From NCBI GenBank assembly GCA_034387635.1, contig JAOANU010000002.1, forward strand, positions 496,001 through 560,000: a stretch of DNA of 64,000 nucleotides. The letters are read 5' to 3'. Under the pieces are notes generated by a model. That model was given only the letters and a program-made list of their open reading frames with translations, did no database searches and had not been told where the DNA came from. The position numbers and the translations under genes are program-made. Of this stretch, positions 1-10,354 are shown in pieces (position 1 is the stretch's first letter; each line of letters opens with the position of its first letter). Source of the stretch: Rhodosporidiobolus odoratus. Lineage: Eukaryota; Basidiomycota; Microbotryomycetes; Sporidiobolales; Sporidiobolaceae.

Positions 1-941
1 CGACGCTCAATGGACCATCAAGCAAAACCAGGTGCGCACACGATTCTTACTATTGACGGCGTTTCTTTCGAGCATCGCTGAGCCCTGTTTGCTTCGCAGT
101 GGCACGGCTCCGTCTACCAAGAATCGCTTTCCCTCGAGGTGCAGACCGACGATACCTCGTATAGCGGGAGAGGCTACACGTCTTATGGCTTCGAGGTGCG
201 TCTTCGCTCCCTTTTCGGCTTCTTTTCGGCTTAATCCCCTTTTTTTCATGCCCATTCTCCGCGCTCACCTCTCGGCCTCACAGTACGAGCCTGGTGGAGA
301 CGGCCACGTTACCTGGGCGATCAACGGCACTCAGACCTGGACGCTGCATTCTTCAGCAATCGGACCATCCGAAGAAGCCCAAATCAGCCAGCGCCCGATC
401 TCGGAGGAGCCCATGTATATGTACGGCCTTTCCTCTTGTCCATTGCCCCTTCGTCTTCACCACTGACTGCCTTCGTCTACGGCTATTTAGTATTCTCAAC
501 CTCGGCATCAGCGAATCTTTCCAGCAACCTGAGTGGGGCAAGATTCGCTTCCCGGGCGAGTTTCTCATCGACAGCGTGAGGGTCTATCAGCCCAAGGGGA
601 AGAAAAACCTCGGCTGTGATCCCAAGTCCCATCGTGAGTTCAATTGCCTCTCCCTCTGTGTCATGGTCTTCTTGCGCCAGGTCTTCCTCCCGCCGGCTTT
701 CCTCTTTGCCATCTCACTCGTCGCTGTTACCGTTACTGACACTTTGCGCTTACAGCGACCTCCAAATACATCGAACAGTTTCCCGACCTGTACCAAAAGT
801 AAACCCCCTCTCATCTGCGCGGACGAGACGGGGAATTGACTGACCCTCGCCTCTCTTCTCAACAGTCCCAACCTCACCGTCTTCTCTGAATCCTCCTACC
901 AGCGTCCTCGCAATCGCCTCGCAGACGGGGGCTGCGACTAA
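1..941 (+). CDS. KRE6: KRE6/SKN1-family beta-1,6-glucan synthesis protein, C-terminal part (5' end outside window)
   Basis: This is the C-terminal end of a Kre6/Skn1 (GH16-related) protein. The family consists of type II membrane proteins of the secretory pathway needed for beta-1,6-glucan in the fungal cell wall. Six exons can be read: 1-31, 100-195, 284-420, 491-633, 756-798 and 866-941, all with GT-AG introns and matching phases. They encode family-typical stretches: YEPGGDGHVTW, ISEEPMYIILNLGIS, FLIDSVRVYQ, NLGCDPKSHPTSKYI and NPNLTVF. The last motifs mark the end of the glucanase-like fold and the conserved Cys-containing tail. The stop is TAA at 939-941. The catalytic region and transmembrane segment lie upstream of the window, so activity cannot be judged. 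KRE6 and SKN1 cannot be told apart here. Confidence 0.9.
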
Positions 942-1504
942 GAAGCCCCGCTTGCATTCCCCTTCGATGTAGAGCTTTGTATTACTCTTTTATGTGCTTA
1001 GCAGGCTTACCCTCTCCAACAGACACTCGTACCCGACGTTCCTTTCCTTGTTGCTCCATGTCCTTCCCTCGTTCCTTCGTCCTTTCGTGCCGTTCACACG
1101 CTGAGCCATTGTAGGATAAACGCTCAGCAACGGCGTGTCGCTCTTCTCTTCCTGTACAAGCTGTTGAGAGGTGTCCGCAGTTTGATGCGTCGAGTCGGCA
1201 GGTATGCCTCATGGAGCGAAGCGACAACGTGGGGAAAGGGACGCGCGTCAGGCTGGCACAGCGGCGAGTTTGCGGCTGGTGTGTATGAAACGGTCAAGCG
1301 GCCGTTTTTTGACGTCTCCGAAACGAGTTTACCAATACGGACGTAACGCGTAAAGATGGCAAGTAACAACATAGTGCAGGATATACTGGAAGAAGACGCG
1401 TGTCAGCTTGCTTGACGTCGATGAAGGAAAATTGCGCATGGGAAAAACAGCTCACCAAGTTCAACCGCCGCCTCGCACAGCCACAGCCCATCAGCATCCG
1501 CCGA
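942..1504. other. Intergenic region between convergent genes
   Basis: This stretch lies between the stop of the KRE6-like gene (+) and the stop of a small gene on the minus strand. It presumably holds both 3' UTRs. Only short shadow frames without splice support are present. Confidence 0.6.
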
Positions 1505-1904
1505 CTATCCTCTTCGCTCGTCCTCCTTGATCTCTTTGCGCATTTTGTCGATCAGCTTCTTGAGCTCCGCGTTTTGGTCTTTCAAAGGTTCGTCCTCTCG
1601 CGGTCGATGTGTGTTGGCTGTGGCGGCGTCTCTCAGATGGGGTGGCGGGTTCTTCTGATCGTACCTGTCTGCAACGGGGATGGATAGGTCAGGGTAGCCC
1701 GCAAGAAATGAAACAAGAAAGGGCAAGTACCGGTTGCTGATAGTAAGGTGTCGTACGCTCCTTGTTGTATATTGGTGACTTCTCGATGTAAGGCATGCAC
1801 TCCTCCGACGAATACCTTCGAGTCGAGCAGCTCTGCACAGCGTGGGGCATATCAGCGTTTCGGCGACTGGAAAGTGGAAGTGAGGAGGAAGCAGATCGCC
1901 TCAT
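1505..1904 (-). CDS. Small hypothetical protein with mitochondrial-type N-terminus
   Basis: I do not recognise this protein. A two-exon model (1904-1731 and 1654-1505) gives 107 residues. The intron donor GTACTTG follows CAGCAACCG, and the acceptor GATCAG lies before AAGAACCC. The other nearby AG sites break the frame. The N-terminus MRRSASSSLPLSSRR is rich in Arg and Ser and free of acidic residues. TRRYSSEE follows at about residue 25, which resembles a mitochondrial presequence with an Arg-based processing site. The C-terminal half is charged and probably helical (LKDQNAELKKLIDKMRKEIKEDERRG region), ending in Gly before the stop. A downstream Met (MPHAVQ) is an alternative start. Function unknown; mitochondrial location is inference. 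Confidence 0.45.
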
Positions 1905-1978
1905 CAGGCCGAAAGGAAAAGTTGCGAACTGTTTGTCAGGAATGCAACTAGCTGTGCCTTGACCAGGGGTCCCAGCAT
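1904..1978 (-). promoter_or_regulatory. Possible upstream ORF overlapping the start codon of the small gene
   Basis: A 24-codon frame starting MLGPLVKAQLV has its stop codon overlapping the downstream start in the arrangement TGATG. This is the kind of layout that can allow termination-reinitiation. It could equally be chance, because the 5' end of the transcript is unknown. Confidence 0.2.
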
Positions 1979-3102
1979 GCTTCAGACTGGGGTGTCGAGC
2001 GAGGCGGTAACGATGATTGGAGGCGGAGGAGGGGAAACACCGCTCTGAGCGCACGCGGTACTGTAGTAGGTCGTCCGGGCAGTATTAGCGAAGTGTGGGC
2101 TGCTGTCTAGCAGGCTGTCTTTGTCGAAATGGGATTTCGAGGACGACAAGTTGATTCTCTCTTCAAGGCTGGCGGGTCTCCCTCCTTTCCTTCTCTACAA
2201 CGCAGGTAGTTATCAGGGTCTAGCTTGACCAGCAATCTGTGAGTACCATCGACCACCTCAGTCATACCTGCAGCTGAATCAGTCCTCTCTCGTTCCCAGT
2301 CTCCCGTTTCTCCTCGTTCGTGAGTTCGTCCCCATCACAAATCTCGTTCGCCTCACCAGCCTCACCCGATACAAGCCCAGAGGTGCCTCATACTGCTGTG
2401 CTCACCGGACCCCGGGCAAGCTGACCAAGCTGTCGCCTCCCTCTCCCAGGCATTCGCATCTCTTGCCCGACCTCCTCGCCAACCGCTCACCTTCGTCCAT
2501 CCACCCTTCGTTCCCTCCCACCTCTGCCTCTCTCCCGCACAGCATACAATAGCATGGCCCGTTCCCGCCTCACCACCCCTTCGAAGCTCAATCTCGTCCC
2601 CCACTCCCCGGGCACAAAAGCTCCCCGTTTCCCTCGTTACGACCTCCCTTCGCCTCCCCCGCCTACTTTCCTCGCTCCCGTCCGATCAAGGAGTATTTCG
2701 GGAGGCAGCGGTGTCGTCGTTGGTACCTTACCCAAGCTTTGAGAGCGGAGTGTATGCGTTCGACTGAGGCGGGCGTCGCGACGACAAAGGCAGCAATGCG
2801 GACTACTAGAAAGGATTCGGACGAGATCAGAACCTACAGCCATCGTACTTCCCGCCATGGAAGCAGGGAACCACACGACACGCGCTCGCTGGACGAAACG
2901 CGACCCTCTGCATCTTTCCCTTTTCCCATTTTTTCGTGATTTTCTTGTTGTCCATGGTCTAGTCATCGAGATTCAGACTGCTCAAGGGCTAGTCGCTGCA
3001 AATTTATACAACCATTCTCAAGTCGCGTCTCGATCGAATGTATTTCGCACTTGCCTCGCAGCAGGTTGACCTTCTACTTATCACTTTTCTTGCCGAATCG
3101 CC
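1979..3102. other. Long intergenic region with a pyrimidine-rich tract
   Basis: The region separates the minus-strand small gene from the BTB-like gene on the plus strand. Bases 2270-2540 are strongly CT-rich on the plus strand, like promoter and 5' UTR DNA elsewhere in the window. The only frame worth listing is the 61-codon ORF at 2554. Confidence 0.5.
2554..2742 (+). CDS. Possible small Pro/Ser-rich ORF
   Basis: This uninterrupted 62-residue frame begins MARSRLTTPSKLNL, contains LPSPPPPTF and ends GTLPKL. The ATG has A at -3 and follows a long CT-rich leader, which fits a fungal start site. No domain is recognisable and no downstream exon could be joined. It may be a true short gene, a leader peptide or chance. 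Confidence 0.25.
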   Translation: MARSRLTTPSKLNLVPHSPGTKAPRFPRYDLPSPPPPTFLAPVRSRSISGGSGVVVGTLPKL

Positions 3103-4362
3103 ATGACTATCGAGCATCAGCAGTCCTTCACTGGGTTGTACCAAGAAAACCCTACCGGGTATGGCAATTACCGGCGGACGCCGGACCCGCAGAAAATTAC
3201 TGGCTCTCAACTCCCCTTCACCTTGAAGCTGGCCTTCGACTTCGACTCGAAGCGGTTCATCATTTCTTGGGCTGATGTTGACAATCCGGTCGTAGTCAGC
3301 GGTGGCAGTATCACTGTCGTAGGCGGCGGACTTGCTGTGTGGACGTTGCAGCTGTACAAGGGAACCTCCCCGCCCTCACCAACAGGCAGTCTCTCGAGCG
3401 GCGTGATGATGAGCAGCTGCATAACGGCGTCACTGCGAATGGGCGTCCTGCAGGACGTCGAACCGAAGAAAAGCCTGAGTGACCTCGCCGCCACGGCTGC
3501 AAGTGCGTTCATTCCTTTCCGTCCGCTGTATACACCTTGTCAATGACATCGCCCTTGCACATCGTCCATCTCGTCTCGTCAGTCCAACGACGTCTGCTTC
3601 GACATCCCGCGCACCTCTCGGCGCTTGTCGGCTTACGAGGCCGACCTGGTTCAAGCCTTTCCGTACTTTGCGACTCTCTTTTCCTCCGATTTCCCCGAGG
3701 GCAGACAGCGTGAACCGGCGTCTGATCCTAGCTCATTCAAGACTAGCTTTCCTCCCCACACCTACGAGGACTCGGACGAAGAAACAGACGAGGCCTTTCC
3801 AGTCAAGCCAACCACGGAAACTGCATCTGCCGAGACGGATGCCGGATCGGCACTGTGCGAGATGGTTGGAGTTGTTGACACCTCGTACTCGTACTCGACC
3901 TACTCCGCCGTGCTGGTCTGGATCGTCACGGGTAGCATCTCCTTCGCTCCACTCGTCTCCTCAATGTCAGCCACTTTCCAGTTCCTGTATACCGCCGATA
4001 CTCCCCGCGTCGCCGAAATCAAGAGTCAAGTCTCGAGGCACAACCCTCACCTCCCTCCGACTGTTCCGCCCAAATCCGTCTACCGCCTAGCCCACCTCCT
4101 CGAGCTCGACAACCGCACTTCCCTCGCCTTGTCCAACCTCTCCTCGCAGCTCTCTGCTGCCAACGCCGCATGTGAGCTATACGGCGACGTCTCATGCGCG
4201 TACCACCACATACGCGAGTTGACGCTCAAGTATGTCGTCGAGAAGTGGAAGGAGGTTAAGGAATCGAAGGGGTTGAAGGAGGTGGAGGAGAGGGCTAGGG
4301 CCGGGGAGGCAACTAGTCAGCAGGCGTCGAGTGCGATGGAGTTGGCGAGGAGGTTGATGTAG
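3103..4362 (+). CDS. MATH/BTB-like protein, lineage-specific family (copy 1)
   Basis: This is one of three related genes in the window (others at 4557-5902 and 58432-59697). The N-terminal ~130 residues resemble a MATH-like beta region (LKLAFDFDSKRF, SGGSIT). A BTB/POZ-like part follows: DVCFDIPRTSRRL, FPYFATLFSSDF, an acidic YEDSDEETDE insert, YSTYSAVLVW and ISFAP. The last third is a family-specific helical tail (KSVYRLAHLLELDN, LTLKYVVEKWKEV). The model has exons 3103-3498 and 3583-4362, giving 391 residues. The frame only closes if the intron uses a GC donor (GCAAGT) instead of the GT four bases downstream. BTB proteins often act as Cullin-3 adaptors, but nothing here shows a partner. It is convergent with the decayed copy 2. 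Confidence 0.65.
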
Positions 4363-4556
4363 AGGTATGGCGGGGTGGGGCGGAAGTAGCGAGAGGCTGA
4401 GAGAAGCGAGTCGACCTGATCTTGTGATTTCTTGTAATGTCTCGCTTTGTTCTCACAGGCAAGAATCGCAGTTGTAAGAGCCTACACCCTCCGGCTGTAC
4501 GTTGGTACGAACACGACGATGGGAGCGGTGGGACATCAAGGCAGGCTTACAATGCG

Positions 4557-5902
4557 TCAGATGGCGCGAACAAGGGCCGAGTTTGAGAAGGTCAATTCGC
4601 TTGTCGCTCGTGCTACAAACTCCGCTGCACTTCCTCCGTACTTGTCCATCAGCCTCTGAGCGAGTAGCATCGCCGTCGCTCCCGCCGCCGCAGGCATTTG
4701 TCTCAACGCAGCCTTGTCCTCCATCTCTTTCGTCGCCTTCGCGACCTTCAGTTTCTTCCAATTTTCCACGACGTACTTTAGGACGACGCCCCTAACCGCG
4801 GAGTGGCAGGTAGCTACCTGAGTAGAGCTCACGGGCGGCGTTGTCGGGAGAGAGTTGCGCGGAGAGGTTTTCGAGGGCGAGGAGCGCGAGGAAGTTGAGG
4901 TCGAGAGGGTGGCGAGGCGTCAGACACTCTTGGGGGAGACCGTGGGCGGGAACCGAAGGTCTGGCTTGTGTCCTACGGATCGAAGGGCGACCGCCATTCT
5001 AGGCCCAGAAAAAGTGGAAGGAAAAGGGGGCGAAGGATATGTAACGACCCTGAAGCCAAACGAGTACCGCGAGATAGGTCGAGTGCGAGGTGTCGGTGAC
5101 GGTGATCGTCCTGTATGGTGCGTCGGTACTCTCCCGCTGCGGCGGCGCACGTTTCTTCTCAGCTTCGTCTGTCTCGGCATCCGACTCGTCATAGGTGTAC
5201 GGCGCGACCTCGCCTTTCTGAGAAGGACTGGATTCAGAAGGCGCGCTCTTGGGGCGAAGGAAGAGGTAAAGGCTGTCTCGAAGTAAGGGCTGGCGGAGAC
5301 TAAAAAGGCTTGGCTTACCCAAAGCTGCTGACCAGTGCGCGGGAAGGAGAGGCAGACGTCGGACGGTGTGCGGAACCTGCTAGTTGCTGAAGGATGAGGA
5401 TCAGATGGCGCTCGTCGTCGAAAGGAAAGACAAGATGTGTGTACTTACAGGCTGCCGTCCGTGCGGATTTGGCTCGCTGCTGTTCAAAGTCGCGCCTTTC
5501 CTCGTCTAGCTCACGCTTCGGGGCAACGTGCGGGGGCGTGCCGGTGGTGAGCGAAACTTCGACGTTGAAGGTGAGGCCGAATCCGAAGGACTTGTCATAT
5601 GTCGCTTCGCCCAGACTACTAGATTCGGCCGAAGGAAAGCGCCCTTCAATCCCGGTGACTGCGATGACCGTGTCGTGCGGGGGGTCGTCTACCTTGGTAT
5701 GCCCGCTCGCAAGGTATAACGGCGCCGTGGCGTCTACCCAGCGAACGCACAGGCGGCGCAGACTGACGTGGTAGAAAAGAGAGAATTTAGCTTGCAAGCC
5801 TTTGACAGTGAACGTCGAGATCGAATAGCGAGCTGGTACCAGCAGCACCTGATCAGAGTCTCGAGTGATGGTCAAGCTCTTGGAGAAGCGCAGGGTCGAC
5901 AT
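4557..5902 (-). pseudogene. Decayed MATH/BTB-like paralogue (copy 2)
   Basis: The first exon is open from ATG at 5902 (MSTLRFSKSLTIT) through the MATH-like part to TFNVEVSL and ERRDFEQQRAKSARTAA, where an intron begins at the same place as in copies 1 and 3. After it, DVCLSFPRTGQQLW and SASPYFETAFTSSFA can be read, then the frame shifts before SAPSESSPSQKGEVAPYTYDESD. LAVLVWLQGRYISFAPF runs into an in-frame TAG soon after. PKSV is followed directly by TGA where the other copies have YRLAHLLEL. The tail reappears in another frame (VVLKYVVENWKKLK, GATAMLLAQRLMDKYGG). Several frameshifts and stops in the most conserved region make this a pseudogene rather than a gene with extra introns. Confidence 0.75.
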
Positions 5903-6205
5903 GTTCTCGAAGAGGTGAAGAGAGGAGAAGAATCCAAATCCCTTTTTCCTGTGGAGACCCTCGAAGACGGCCTCGAGGGCTGACTCGTCGGTTTTCTCTT
6001 GTATGCTAATGGTACAAAGCCCGCGTCATGCTCCGGGAGAGTAGTGACGCTCCCAAAGGAGGCCTTGCGACTCAGAGAAACCAGGAAATGCAAAACTCAA
6101 GGATCATGCGGGTACAGATTTCGTCAACATCACCTCCGCCTTGTCGCAGGTCCAGCCCGCTTTCACTCTTCTCCCCAGTCCCACCTATGCATCATGCTGC
6201 AGCGC
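5903..6205. other. Short intergenic region
   Basis: It lies between the 5' end of the decayed BTB-like copy and the 3' end of the KL-FFG repeat gene. Nothing else is recognisable. Confidence 0.5.
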
Positions 6206-9200
6206 TCACAACCTCCCCCTGCGCCTCAACCTCTCTACCCCGCTCAATACCTCTTCCCTCTCGTCCTCATCCAGCGATGGGTCGTCTTCGATCGAGGCTT
6301 GGATGTCGTCGAGGAGCATGTGCCAGACCTGTACACACAAGAGGCGATACGTAAGTCAGCGGACAGCCGGAACTTTCAAGCGAAAGCGGGAGAAATCGCG
6401 AGAGGTAAAAAAAGAAAATTGAAGAAAAAAAAAAAAGATGAGAAAACGAACCTCTCCCCTCGTCGTCCCGAAGAACGCCGACAACTTCTGAGCCTGCCTC
6501 ACTGCACGGTGACTGTTCACCGACAGGGAGCGGGCCATTAAAGCGCCTCCACCTGTTCCCGAGGTGCCGTCCTCGCTCTCCTCAAGCCGATCATCTTCAT
6601 CCAGCTCAGGTTCTTGTTCCTGCTCAACACCCTGCACGTCCTTCTCCAGCGTCTTGGCCGTCTCAGCCCCGACACCTCCTTCACCCTCCCCAACCTGAGA
6701 CACCGAACTCGCCGAGCCTGACCCGGAAGACCTAGTATAAACCCTAGCGATATCATCCAAAGCCGCCGGATCTTGCTCGGCGATATACCCCAGACTGGCA
6801 ATACTTTGACGGTACGAGTCTGCAGTCGAGGCGGTGGTGAACCGGCGGAGGGCTAAAGGGACGGAGCTGGGACCGGGACCGGTTGCGACGCTGCTGGTGG
6901 TCGAGGAGGAGGAGGAAATTGGGCGGCGGTCTTTTTCCGGCTGTGCAGAGAGGGAGGAAGAGAAGGAGGAGGAGAGGTCGGAGACGGAACGACGGTGGGT
7001 ACCACCGCCGCCACCGCCCGAGGTTGAGAGACCGGGACGAGTGAAGGTGGTAGCTTTCGAGTTAAGGGTGGGGGAGGTAGTGCCGAGGTAGAGAGACTGA
7101 GGGGGAAGGTCGCCGAAGAGCTGCCGCACCAGAGAAGAGTGTCAGCCAAGCGTTGACAAATGTTGAAAGAGAGCACAGGAGCACAGAACACGGAGGCGAA
7201 GAAATCACGCACACTCTCCAACTTCCTCGCCTTGTTCAACGCCTCAACTCCCTGCCTTCCCACTCTCCCTACCGGCATCGGCCTGTTGGGCGTCGCCACC
7301 CTACTCCTAGCCTCCTCATGCGGCTCTACATAAGTCCATCCAGCGTCTCCGCCCGCCCTCGGAGGAACTGCAAGCTGTTTCTCCTGTCCGGCAATACCAC
7401 CCCCACCCCCGGCAGCACCGCTTCCACCTGCCCCCCCTCCAAGCTTGACACCTTTGAGCAACCCAGAGACCGCCCCACCCGTACTCTTCGCCTTAGTCAT
7501 CGGCGCACTCACGCTCGCATTTCCCACCCCCAAGCCTTCATTCTCATCCTCCCCACACACGAGTGAAACGGGTACCCTCTCCCCCAGCATCCTCCTAACC
7601 TTATCCAACTTCCTCCTCCTCTCCTCCCTCTCCCTCTCCGTCTCCCTCTCCCTCGCTTGATCCTCCCTCTCAAAGGTACTCATCCTCCGAAGGTGATGAG
7701 AGAAATAGGCATGATCGGGCGAGGCCAGGGAGGAGAAACTACTAGAACGTCGAGAGGGAGAGGAGGAGGAACGATACATCCTTGCGCAGGTGGGTTGCAA
7801 ACCTGACGTTGAGCTCCTACTGTGCGTTGGTGGGGGGTGGGAGTAGGTGGAAGATGGGGGTGCTAAGGAGGAGGTGGAAGATGAGCGAGAGAGATGAGAG
7901 AGATCGGAGGCTTGGCGGGTGCGAGTGCCGGATTGGTAGGAAGGGCAAGGGATTGCGTGGGATTGAGGACAAGGCGGAGCGAGGGAAGCCTGGCGCGCAT
8001 GGCCAGTGATGGCGGAAGAAAGCGACGCTGCAGCAGGGCGACCGGACGAAGCCCCAGCGGCAGGAACAGACGCAGGCAGAGGGAACGCCGTGTTTGTAGG
8101 CGAGACCGACTCGGGTTGCCCGCCGCGCCCTCCTGACAAGACTCGATGCGCCACCTCTTCCTGAAACGTCGCTCCGAAGAAGCCCTCGAGTTTCTTACTC
8201 CGTCGCACGAGCTGACGCTTCTCGGTGGCGGTGAGAGCATTCTTGTTCAGCGGGATGCCTCCGCCTGCACCGCAAGGGTGACCATAGACAAAGTCGAGGG
8301 ACGAGTCAAGGGAGGTCCTTCTCGGCGAGGAGGGTTCGGCTCGCAATCCGGCACCGTGAGGAGGCGAGATGGGCACGGCGGGAGCGAGATCCTGGAATGG
8401 CTTGCCGACGGTGGAAGGGGAGTCTCGGTCGCGTTGTAAAGGGGGAGTAGGGATGGCGGGAGAGACGGGAGGAACGCCGGGCTTTGCTGAGGGTAGAGTG
8501 AGCGAAGAAGGGGCATAGATGAGGCCGCCCTGAGAGGACATGCCACGCCGATGGAGGAAGGAGCGAGGGGGCGAAGCCGCCGGCGAAGACGGGGGAGAAG
8601 GCTCGTCGATGAGCGGGGTCTGAGAAGAAGAGGTCGAGACGAAGCGGTGGTGGGAACGGACGCGATCACCTTCTGGAGGCACGCTCGGGGGACCGGAAAC
8701 GGGCGATACCGCGCAGAGGTCCGACTCGAAAGAATCGCCACGGCAAATAGTCGATTGAGAAGGTCGAGGAGGACGGAAGGTGTGGCTGGAGCCGGTCATG
8801 GAGGTCTCGGGCGAGTAGCTTACCGGACGAGTAGACCATGCACGTTTTGACGACGGAGCGGGCGAGGAAGCAGGCGTGGCGTGCGGACCTTGCTGCCAAT
8901 TCTCGCCGAGCAGCTGTCGGAGCTTGTTCTCCTTGCGGGCGATCGACTCGTGCGCCTCTCGGATCCCAGTCGCGATGCTGCGCGTGTCTGCATCATCCTC
9001 TTCTTCCGAAGCGAGGACCTCGACCGAACTGTCGCCCTCCCAAGTCGGCTCTGCCTCGTCAGTCTTGAAAACAGAGCGAACGAGACGGTCCTCCTCCATC
9101 TTGTTGCCGAACCAGGTTTGGCCATCGTCGTCGACTCGGGTATGGAAGGTTGGGGAGACGTGGTGTTCGAGGAGAGTCGTGAGAATCTCCCTCGAGGTCG

Positions 9201-10097
9201 AAGTCGGGGCTGAGGAGGTGGAACCGGCTTGACGCTGAGCCGCAAGTATGAGCGCAATCTGGGAGTAGGACGAACACGGAAGGGAGTGGGGGAAGGTGGA
9301 CGAGGCGGCTTCGGTCATGAGCATGTCGACGGTAGCTTGGGCGCGAGACGTCACAGTGGGAGAGCTGGAGGGAGGAAGGCCTGGATTGGAGAGCAGGCAG
9401 ACGGCGGAGCGGCAGGCGGCGAGGAGGAGGGTACGCGTCGAGTCGTCAAAGATGGGCGACTGTGGGAGGTGTTGCAGGTAGGTGACAATGCTGGACGAGA
9501 GGCGGAGGGGAGAGGTCCAAGGTGCGTCGGCTGCGGCAGAGTCCGTGGATTGAGGTGAGTCTGGATGCAGGTACTGTCGGTGGATCGACGTCAATGGAAC
9601 GGCAGCGGGGTCAACGGTCAAGAGACGAGATCGAGAGGGAGACACGAGAAACGTCGGGAGGATGGAAAAGACCGGCGCTAGGCTCAGGAGACGGCGCGAG
9701 TGCACGGGTGAGGGGGGGACAGACGGACCAGCTCTGTCAAGTAGCCGACCCAAGCGTTCCAGGGCAACGGTGGTTCTGTCCGTGCCCCTGCCTCGAGCAG
9801 TTTGTCTCCTGTTCGTTCGGTTGCTCGATCACTCTCTCCTCGATCGGTTCTTTCTGCCAGGTGTTGAACCTTGTCTTGACTGTTGTTCCTGCTGGTGCTG
9901 GGACGAGTGAGGGACGAGTGGGTGCGTTTTGTGCGGTCGGTGTGGGCGAGAAAGGCGAGGGTGTCGTGCAAGAAGCAGAAGAGGGCGATGGGGTGAGCGA
10001 GGCCGTCTGTCGTGTCAGTGAGTCTGAGGAGGTGTTTTGTGTAGTCGAGTCGCAGTTGCGGGTCTAGGATAGTCTGGGGTGAGAAGGGAATGGTCAT
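6206..10097 (-). CDS. Large Ser/Pro-rich protein with repeated KL-x-FFG motifs (possibly RGS-related)
   Basis: The chosen start, MTIPFSPQTILDPQ, lies just downstream of an AGGGG repeat. The N-terminal ~300 residues are predicted helical (KHLLRLTD, IALFCFLHDTLAFL, FDDSTRTLLLAACRSAVCLL). The spacing faintly recalls fungal RGS proteins, but I cannot confirm that. The rest is a low-complexity Ser/Pro/Gly linker carrying a recurring basic-plus-hydrophobic motif: ENKLRQLLGENWQQ, RRSKKLEGFFGATF, RKLDKVRRMLGERV, NKARKLESLFGDLPP and VRQAQKLSAFFGTT. The protein ends VWHMLLDDIQASIEDD...VERLRRRGRL. Introns: a probable one near 9.7 kb (GTCTGT donor), one after KLES, and one between GTTCGTTTTC and GTGTACAG that joins GE to VWHM. 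Total about 1,250 residues. Intracellular scaffold or signalling role is inference. Confidence 0.7.
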
Positions 10098-10105
10098 GGC
10101 CAAGC

Positions 10106-10145
10106 AAGGGGAGGGGAGGGGAGGGGAGGGGAGGGGAGGGGAAGA
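10106..10145 (+). repeat. AGGGG pentanucleotide repeat in the divergent promoter
   Basis: About seven AGGGG units stand immediately upstream of the minus-strand start at 10097, between it and the NECAP gene at 10355. Runs of four G at five-base spacing on the plus strand are capable of forming a G-quadruplex in principle. Confidence 0.8.
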
Positions 10146-10354
10146 GTGGGGAAGTTGAACGGAGGGGGAGGGGATCTGGATGCAAACGAGAGAGTGGTAC
10201 AGGTCTAGTGTAGATAGTGAATGATGAACAAGACGGTCGAGTTCCGTGTTCAGGATAAGCAACAAGTGACACTGCAATCTGAACAGAGCCGTCAGCTGGG
10301 CCCTGCAGACGACATCATCCCGACCCGACCTGCACGCACACCCTACACACCAAG

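Noticed and set aside
3488..3502. Calling BTB-like copy 1 a pseudogene because the GT donor at 3503 frameshifts
   Set aside because: The GCAAGT donor at 3499 closes the frame to 391 residues and the intron site matches copy 3, so a GC-AG intron is the better explanation.
4855..5286. Plus-strand ORF of 143 codons
   Set aside because: It is the antisense shadow of the decayed BTB-like copy, whose motifs are readable on the minus strand.
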